Shown here: one piece after another, positions 59,329-64,000 of the stretch | Numbering within the stretch: the stretch's first letter is position 1 | How the letters are laid out: each line of letters begins with the position of its first letter | Assembly: GCF_014202505.1 (NCBI RefSeq) | Contig: NZ_JACHGW010000004.1 | Span: 744,001 to 808,000 of the forward strand | Direction of reading: 5' to 3' | From: Armatimonas rosea | Lineage (GTDB): Bacteria; Armatimonadota; Armatimonadia; Armatimonadales; Armatimonadaceae | DNA length: 64,000 nucleotides | Notes under the pieces: model-generated | Databases searched by the model: none | What the model saw: the letters and a program-made list of their open reading frames with translations, nothing else | Told to the model about the DNA's origin: nothing | Position numbers and translations under genes: made by a program

Positions 59329-60216
59329 CTAGCCCTGAAACCGAAACCCGAAGGCATCTTCCCAGTCGTAGATCCGGGCTTTGGTGACGGCACCGCGGAC
59401 GAACGAGCGGAAGGTCATGCCACTACGATAGATCTCGTCCTCTTGCCCTGCAAGCCGGCAGCGCAGGTGGGTCTTGCCCTGTTTCAGAGCCAGAGCGCAG
59501 CGCTTGTGACCATCGAGAATTGTCCAGTTGCCATCGACACGGCAGACCGTCACGGGGATTTCCTGATACTCCGGGTGTCTTGTCAAGCTCTCCAGCGCCT
59601 CCTCCGAGACCGAGCGAATCTCCTGTGAGGGCTGAAGCGACCGGGGCGAGACGAGGCTGATGGGGTGGAGCAAGCAGCCGTCTGTCGTGAGCTCGTTCAC
59701 AATGAGAGCCGCAATACTTTTTGCATCGAGCACGGACGAGTCCACCACTAAGTCGTAGTTGCTCAGGTTGTTTAGCGACGCATTGTAGTACTTCAAGAAC
59801 CGATTGTTCTCGCTAAAATAGCGCTCGCGCAGCAGGTTCATCGCGTTTTCTTTGGAGACAAAGCTCTCGCCAATGCGCTCCTGGCCATAGACGCGCGCTG
59901 CCGCCACCGCAGGCAGACAAGTCACAAAAACCTTGAGCGAGTAGGGCATGAAGTGCCACGCCAGCCGCGAGTCAAAGATAAAGCGCTCTTTCTCTTGCCC
60001 AATGCGCTGGGTGAGTGAGTCGATCTCATCGTCGATGGAGCGATCACTCTCCGCAAGCTTGTTGTACTCCAGAGTCGTCAAGTTCTTCGATGCGGCGATC
60101 TGGCGCTGCATTGCCCCCGTGGAGTAGTACTCAATCTGTAGGCTCTCCTGTAGTAGCTTTGCAACCGTTGTCTTCCCACAGCCCGGCTCGCCGGTAATTG
60201 TAATCTTAATGGACAT
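59329..60216 (-). CDS. P-loop (cytidylate-kinase-like) kinase fused to a ParB/Srx-like domain
   Basis: 295 residues from ATG at 60216. Residues 1-170 are a P-loop kinase: ITITGEPGCGKTTVAKLLQ (Walker A, 9-17), STGAMQRQIAAS and the DSRLAWHFMPYSLKVFVTC lid/base region, as in CMK-type nucleotide kinases. Residues about 195-260 resemble the ParB-N/sulfiredoxin fold: VCRVDGNWTILDGHKRCALA, where DGHKR fits the D-G-x-x-R signature of that fold's ATP-using members. This fusion is uncommon. The coding region looks more AT-rich than its neighbours, suggesting transfer. TAGAAT (plus-strand 60224-60229) is 7 bases before the ATG. Confidence 0.75.
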   Translation of the reverse strand: MSIKITITGEPGCGKTTVAKLLQESLQIEYYSTGAMQRQIAASKNLTTLEYNKLAESDRSIDDEIDSLTQRIGQEKERFIFDSRLAWHFMPYSLKVFVTCLPAVAAARVYGQERIGESFVSKENAMNLLRERYFSENNRFLKYYNASLNNLSNYDLVVDSSVLDAKSIAALIVNELTTDGCLLHPISLVSPRSLQPSQEIRSVSEEALESLTRHPEYQEIPVTVCRVDGNWTILDGHKRCALALKQGKTHLRCRLAGQEDEIYRSGMTFRSFVRGAVTKARIYDWEDAFGFRFQG

Positions 60217-60223
60217 TTCGTCT

Positions 60224-60244
60224 ATTCTATCGTAGCGGTACAAT
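60224..60244. promoter_or_regulatory. Divergent leaderless promoters (kinase fusion / ECF sigma)
   Basis: TAGAAT on minus (60224-60229) and TACAAT on plus (60239-60244) lie 9 bases apart, serving start codons at 60216 and GTG 60251 that are only 34 bases apart. Confidence 0.6.
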
Positions 60245-60250
60245 GCCTGA

Positions 60251-60802
60251 GTGCACGATGTTTTTGAGGCGCGGCTGGTAGAGCGATTTCGGCAAGGCGA
60301 TGCCCGCGCGATGGAGACACTCTTTGAGCTCTATGCGGACCGGGCGCTGGGGCTGGCGATGCGGCTGACGGAGACGCGGGAAGATGCCGAGGAAGTGGCC
60401 CAAGAGGCGTTTGTGCGGGCGTTTCGCAGTGCGCGCCAGCTCACGGGCGGCCACACAAAGCGCTTTGGTCCCTGGCTCTTTGCCATTGTGCGCTCGATTG
60501 CCGCCGATAAGCGCCGCCAGCTCCGGCTCCCCACGCTCTCGCTAGAGACTCCCGCGGGTGCAGCGCTGGTCAGCCGGGTCCGCACCGAGGACGAGGCCCT
60601 GGCCCGTGCGGAGCGCAAGGCGCTTCTGGACGCTCTCGAGTCCCTCCCCGAGGAGCACAAGCTCGTGCTGACCCTCTGCGATCTGGAGGACATCCCCCAC
60701 GCCGAGGCCGCCGAGGTGCTGGGCCGCTCGGTCGCCGCCACGAAATCCCTGCTCTACCGCGCCCGCCGGGCGTTGCGGGATGCGCTGGTCGCCGGGGGTT
60801 AA
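60251..60802 (+). CDS. ECF sigma factor (RpoE-like sigma-70)
   Basis: 183 residues from GTG at 60251. Region 2 is LFELYADRALGLAMRLTETR and DAEEVAQEAFVRAFRSARQL; region 4 is LESLPEEHKLVLTLCDLEDI and HAEAAEVLGRSVAATKSLLY with the helix-turn-helix. No extra C-terminal domain. TACAAT (60239-60244) lies 6 bases before the GTG, a leaderless GTG start. The stop codon sits in the left arm of a palindromic repeat. The small gene at 60967 is a candidate partner. Confidence 0.93.
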   Translation: MHDVFEARLVERFRQGDARAMETLFELYADRALGLAMRLTETREDAEEVAQEAFVRAFRSARQLTGGHTKRFGPWLFAIVRSIAADKRRQLRLPTLSLETPAGAALVSRVRTEDEALARAERKALLDALESLPEEHKLVLTLCDLEDIPHAEAAEVLGRSVAATKSLLYRARRALRDALVAGG

Positions 60803-60906
60803 AAATCCCCGGCAGCAGTCAAGAGCGTCCCAAGGACGCGTAAACCGCGTCGTTTATCGCGTCCCCGGGACGCTCCCCAACACCAGACGGGGATTTCCAA
60901 TCCCCG
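60791..60906. repeat. Palindromic repeat family F, copy 2
   Basis: gccgggggttaaaaatcccc and gggatttccaatccccggcg are the outer stems; the inner pair is caagagcgtcccaaggacgc / gcgtccccgggacgctcccc. It shares architecture with copy 1 at 5437. The sigma factor stop TAA (60800-60802) is inside the first stem. Confidence 0.7.
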
Positions 60907-60966
60907 GCGAAAAAAATCCCCAACCCCGCGACGCTTTTTGATTTCAACCTACGTCTTTGTTTGTGA

Positions 60967-61260
60967 ATGAACGACGAAACCATCCGTGAGCTGATCGGGC
61001 CGTACCTCGACGACGACCTGCCGACTGAGGCAAAGCGGCGTGTGGAGGAGGCGATCCTAGCCTCACCCGCGCTGGCATGGGAGGTGCAGACCCTCAAGAT
61101 CACCCGGGAGCGGCTCCGCACCGATGCCGGCGAGGTCGTCGCCTCGGATGCGTTCCGAGCCCGCACCCTGCGTGCGCTTTACACCGACAATCCACATCTT
61201 CAGAACGAAGACACCGAAAACAAAGAAGCCGGGCAGTTCACCTTGCCCATCAAGCTCTAA
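60967..61260 (+). CDS. Putative anti-sigma-like small soluble protein
   Basis: 97 residues starting MNDETIRELIGPYLDDDLPT, with EAKRRVEEAILASPALAWEV, the layout of an anti-sigma (zf-HC2 type) N-terminal helix pair. The HxxxCxxC zinc motif is missing and there is no membrane anchor. It follows the ECF gene on the same strand, separated by repeat F. The role as anti-sigma is inference from position and the shape of the N-terminus. Confidence 0.6.
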   Translation: MNDETIRELIGPYLDDDLPTEAKRRVEEAILASPALAWEVQTLKITRERLRTDAGEVVASDAFRARTLRALYTDNPHLQNEDTENKEAGQFTLPIKL

Positions 61261-61305
61261 ACACCACAGAGCTCCCCAAGACGTGGGAGCTAAAGGGCAA
61301 AAACT

Positions 61306-62466
61306 ATGCAAGCAATCACCGCACGAAAAGACCTCTACGAGGCAGTACAGACCGTCGGACGCGCCGTCTCCGGGCGCTCGACCCTCCCGATTCTCTCCCA
61401 TATCCTAGTCACCCCGCAGGGCGGCTCGAACCTGAAGCTCACCGCGACCGACCTGGAGATGTGGGTGGAGTGCTCGCTCACCGCGCGTATCCAGGCGAGC
61501 CTGGGCGACATGGAGGAGGCCGGTGGCTTCACGGTGCCGTCGCGCTACTTCACCGAGATCCTCGGCGCGCTCCCCGAGGCCGATGTGATCCTCGACCGCC
61601 CCGATGGTGGCAACAAGACCCAGCTGCGCTGTGGTCGCTCGGACTACAGCCTGCTTGGGCTGCCCGCCGAGGAGTTCCCCGCCCTCCCCGATGTCGAGCC
61701 CACCGCGACCATCACGATGAACGGTGCCGTGCTCAAGGCGATGATCAAGCAGGTCGCCTTCGCGGTCTCCACCGACGAGACCCGTGTGATCCTGACGGGC
61801 GTGCTCTTTATCTTCAATGGCCAGCAGATCAAGATGGTCGCCACCGACACCCACCGCCTCGCGGTGCGTGGCGGGATCGCGTCTTCGGGCGAGGGCCAGG
61901 GCCAAGCGGTCCTTCCTGCCCGTGCCATGAACGAGATCAGCCGCTTGGCTGGTGACGAAGACGAAGTGGTGATCGCGCTGGCGCAGGGTCAGGCACGCTT
62001 TGAGGTGAATAAGAAGAACTCCAACGGCGACACAGTTGCGACCACGACCCTCATCACCCGCCTGATCGAGGGCCAGTTCCCCAACTACGAGCGTGTCATC
62101 CCCGCCGGCCACGAGCGCAAGCTGACTCTGGAGACCGCCGAGTTCCAGAAAGCCGTCAAGCGTGTGGCCATTGTCGCCCGTGAGAACGCCAACCGGATTG
62201 TCCTAGAGACCGAGGGCGCGCAGCTGGCGATGTCCGCGGAATCGGGGACCATTGGCTCCGCCCGCGATGAGATCGAGGTGGCACGGGAGGGCGACGATAT
62301 CCAGATCGCGTTCAATGCCAAGTACCTCGGGGATGTGCTCGCCGCGATCGAGACCGAGGGAGTCGTCCTGGAGCTCACCGAGCCCCTGCGCCCCGGCATC
62401 CTCCGCCCCATCGGGGACAACGCCGCCGACTATCTCTGCGTCCTGATGCCCATGCAGGTGATCTAG
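61306..62466 (+). CDS. dnaN: DNA polymerase III sliding clamp, beta subunit
   Basis: 386 residues, three-domain clamp. RKDLYEAVQTVGRAVSGRST and LPILSHILVTPQGGSNLKL open domain 1. VLFIFNGQQIKMVATDTHRL is the diagnostic domain 2 segment, FPNYERVIP marks domain 2-3, and the C-terminus ends ADYLCVLMPMQVI, the usual clamp end. It tethers polymerase to DNA. AAAGGG lies about 9 bases before the ATG. It is not next to dnaA or recF, unlike in many bacteria; an ECF unit lies upstream. Confidence 0.96.
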   Translation: MQAITARKDLYEAVQTVGRAVSGRSTLPILSHILVTPQGGSNLKLTATDLEMWVECSLTARIQASLGDMEEAGGFTVPSRYFTEILGALPEADVILDRPDGGNKTQLRCGRSDYSLLGLPAEEFPALPDVEPTATITMNGAVLKAMIKQVAFAVSTDETRVILTGVLFIFNGQQIKMVATDTHRLAVRGGIASSGEGQGQAVLPARAMNEISRLAGDEDEVVIALAQGQARFEVNKKNSNGDTVATTTLITRLIEGQFPNYERVIPAGHERKLTLETAEFQKAVKRVAIVARENANRIVLETEGAQLAMSAESGTIGSARDEIEVAREGDDIQIAFNAKYLGDVLAAIETEGVVLELTEPLRPGILRPIGDNAADYLCVLMPMQVI

Positions 62467-62655
62467 GGGGGACATCCCTCCCCCCGGCCCCCTCCCTTCC
62501 CCTGAAACCCGACTTCGTCGGGGGGAAGGGAGGGGGTGAATCTACCAAACCCACCCCCACTCGTTCCTCGTCTCCCCTCCCTTCGTCCCCGCGAAGCGGG
62601 AAACAGAGCGAAGGGAGGGGCTGGGGGAGGGATGTATCCCCGGGGAGGGATGCTT
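62467..62655. repeat. Long G/C-strand palindromic element, family G
   Basis: gggggacatccctccccccg at the left pairs with ctgggggagggatgtatccc at the right. Inside, ctcccttcccctg / gggaagggagggg and gacttcgtcggg, and ctcccttcgtccccgcgaag / cgaagggagggg, form further hairpins. It begins directly after the dnaN stop and ends just upstream of the next promoter, so it can act as a terminator. Confidence 0.7.
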
Positions 62656-62677
62656 GTATGTCAGGTACACTTCTCCC

Positions 62678-64000
62678 ATGCCGTTGCAAACCCCACCCCA
62701 GACCCGCGCCGAGCGCACGGGCTACGCCGAGACAAGCCACTACGACGATGTGATTGCATTTCTGGAGGCGCTCAAGCTCCCCATTACCGTGCTGGCGACC
62801 AGCGACCAAGGGCGAAAAGTCCCGCTGGTAACCCTTGGGAAGGGCAAGCTCAAGGTCTACATCCAGGCCAATATCCACGGGGGCGAGGTGGAGGGTAAGG
62901 AGGCCGCGCTGATGCTCCTGCGCGACCTGCCCAAGTCCCACCCCAAGCTCCTAGAGAAGCTCACGCTGGTTGTCTGCCCGATCTACAACTGCGATGGCAA
63001 CGAGAAATGGGGCGAGGGCAAGCGCAACCGGGGCTCCCAAGACGGCCCCGAGGTGATTGGGGAGCGGGCCAATGGGGCGGGGCTCGATCTCAACCGAGAC
63101 TGCATGAAGGCGGAATCGCCGGAGATGCGCGGGGTCTTGGAGCACATCTACAGAAAACACGATCCCGCGCTCGTGCTGGATCTGCACACGACCAACGGGA
63201 CACGCCACGGGTATCATCTCACCTACTCCCCGCCCCTCAACCCCAACTCCGACCCCGCCGTGCTCGCCTATGTCCGCGACTCCCTGCTCCCGATTGTCCG
63301 CAAGCGCCTCGAAAAAGAGAAGTCCTGGAAGCTCTTTGACTACGGCAATGTCGAGCGGCGCGGCATGGAGCGTGTCTGGGCGACCTTTGGCGACGAGCCA
63401 CGCTACGTCACCAACTACGCCGGGCTACGGGGCCGCCTCTCCATCCTCTCCGAGGCCGTGAGCTTCCTGCCCTTTGAGACACGTGTCAAGGTGACCTATG
63501 ACTTTGTCTTGGCGATCCTGGAAGAGGCCGCCAAGGACAGCGAAAAGATCCAGCAGCTGGTCAGAGACGCCGACAAGCGCCGTCGTACTGAGCTTGGGGT
63601 GCGCTTTGAGATGGCCGCTCGCGCCACGCCAGAGTCCGTCCCGCTGGAAAAGCCCGGCCCCGATGCCGAGACAGACCATCGAAAAGCCCCCAAAGAGCTG
63701 GAGCAAGTAACTCTCCCTGTCTGGGATCGCTTCAAAACCACCCGCTCGAACAAAGTTCCGAAGGGTTATTTTGTCACCCACGGGAAGGTCATTGAGCTTC
63801 TCAAGAGCCATGGCATCCAAGGCCAAGACTACTCGCACAAAGGAAGTATCGAGACGTTCGTCGTGAGCCAGAAGCAAGTTAGTCGCACACCGTTTCAGGG
63901 GCATCGGCTGATTCAGTTTGAGGGAAGCTGGATCGAGAAGGAGGCGCTCGTCACCTTTGGCTGGTTTGTCCCGACAGACCAGCCCCTTCAGGCTCTGATC
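62678..64000 (+). CDS. M14-family zinc carboxypeptidase, C-terminus cut by window edge
   Basis: 441 codons from ATG at 62678 to the window end, with no stop. The M14 zinc site is visible: QANIHGGEVEGKEA (His67, Glu70) and LVLDLHTTNGTRHGYH (His170). The proton-donor Glu is probably Glu259 in RLSILSEAVSFLPF. CPIYNCDGNEKWGEG and GAGLDLNRDC are the usual substrate-binding region. There is no signal peptide at the N-terminus (MPLQTPPQTRAERTGY), so localisation is uncertain. TACACT at 62666-62671 lies 6 bases before the ATG. The region after about 300 is a family-unlike extension. Confidence 0.88.
   Translation, partial: MPLQTPPQTRAERTGYAETSHYDDVIAFLEALKLPITVLATSDQGRKVPLVTLGKGKLKVYIQANIHGGEVEGKEAALMLLRDLPKSHPKLLEKLTLVVCPIYNCDGNEKWGEGKRNRGSQDGPEVIGERANGAGLDLNRDCMKAESPEMRGVLEHIYRKHDPALVLDLHTTNGTRHGYHLTYSPPLNPNSDPAVLAYVRDSLLPIVRKRLEKEKSWKLFDYGNVERRGMERVWATFGDEPRYVTNYAGLRGRLSILSEAVSFLPFETRVKVTYDFVLAILEEAAKDSEKIQQLVRDADKRRRTELGVRFEMAARATPESVPLEKPGPDAETDHRKAPKELEQVTLPVWDRFKTTRSNKVPKGYFVTHGKVIELLKSHGIQGQDYSHKGSIETFVVSQKQVSRTPFQGHRLIQFEGSWIEKEALVTFGWFVPTDQPLQALI

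Noticed and set aside
1-64000. tRNA, rRNA, integrase or transposase genes
   Set aside because: I looked for T-arm-like sequence and DDE/tyrosine recombinase motifs and saw none that hold up; the Rpn-like protein is nuclease-type but not a complete transposase with ends.

Overview
The window is GC-rich bacterial chromosome, densely coded on both strands with no gene-free stretch over 300 bases. It holds a 20S proteasome locus with Dop and two small proteins that look like UBact, the Pup-like modifier of Gram-negative lineages. It also has several FG-GAP/ASPIC proteins, a DUF1501 protein and four PhyH dioxygenases. This mix suggests a Gram-negative bacterium of the Armatimonadota or a related group (inference from gene content; no rRNA is present to confirm it). 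I saw no tRNA, rRNA, CRISPR array, prophage or transposase.

Layout. 1-5.5 kb: a large unrecognised protein open at the left edge, a secreted FG-GAP/ASPIC protein, and two paralogous small membrane proteins flanking a HEAT-like gene. 5.5-11.6 kb (minus): a YncE-type propeller/phosphoesterase, a DUF1501 protein and two adjacent PhyH dioxygenases. 11.8-15.1 kb (plus): a cysteine-dioxygenase-like cupin, DUF2237, a small membrane protein with a pesticin-like muramidase, and a secreted C2-like protein. 15.1-21.5 kb (minus): ruvA-ruvB followed by a zinc-ribbon/TPR protein, a TPR protein and a MacB-type permease. 22.3-26 kb (minus): the proteasome locus dop - UBact - UBact - prcB - prcA. 26-32.5 kb (plus): an Hsp70, a DinB-like protein, an NFACT/RqcH-like ribosome quality-control protein, a DUF3500 protein, a cyclophilin and an aldo/keto reductase. 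32.5-40.7 kb: a retropepsin-like protein, an M20 amidohydrolase, an unknown enzyme, MFS and SSS transporters, and two small membrane proteins. 40.8-47.8 kb: a giant HEAT protein, RecQ, an Rpn-like nuclease and DedA. 47.9-58 kb: PhyH, an adenylate cyclase, a ClC channel, a glucarate branch (glucarate dehydratase, PhyH, KdgD-like aldolase) and a CRTAC1/UnbV - RnfD-like pair. 58-64 kb: an esterase, an unusual kinase/ParB-like fusion, an ECF sigma factor with a small partner, dnaN, and an M14 carboxypeptidase open at the right edge.

Three patterns cut across the genes. (1) At least 23 start codons have a TAnnnT -10-like hexamer 5-8 bases upstream, which implies widespread leaderless transcription, including likely GTG and TTG starts. 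(2) The gaps are filled by several families of 70-190 base palindromic repeats. One copy lies in frame inside the RqcH-like gene, another in frame inside the phosphoesterase gene, and others supply the stop codons of neighbouring genes. (3) The proteasome locus has two tandem UBact genes that overlap out of frame, and no PafA ligase or Mpa/ARC ATPase is present in this window. Protein quality-control genes (proteasome/UBact, Hsp70, RqcH, cyclophilin) sit within about 9 kb of one another.
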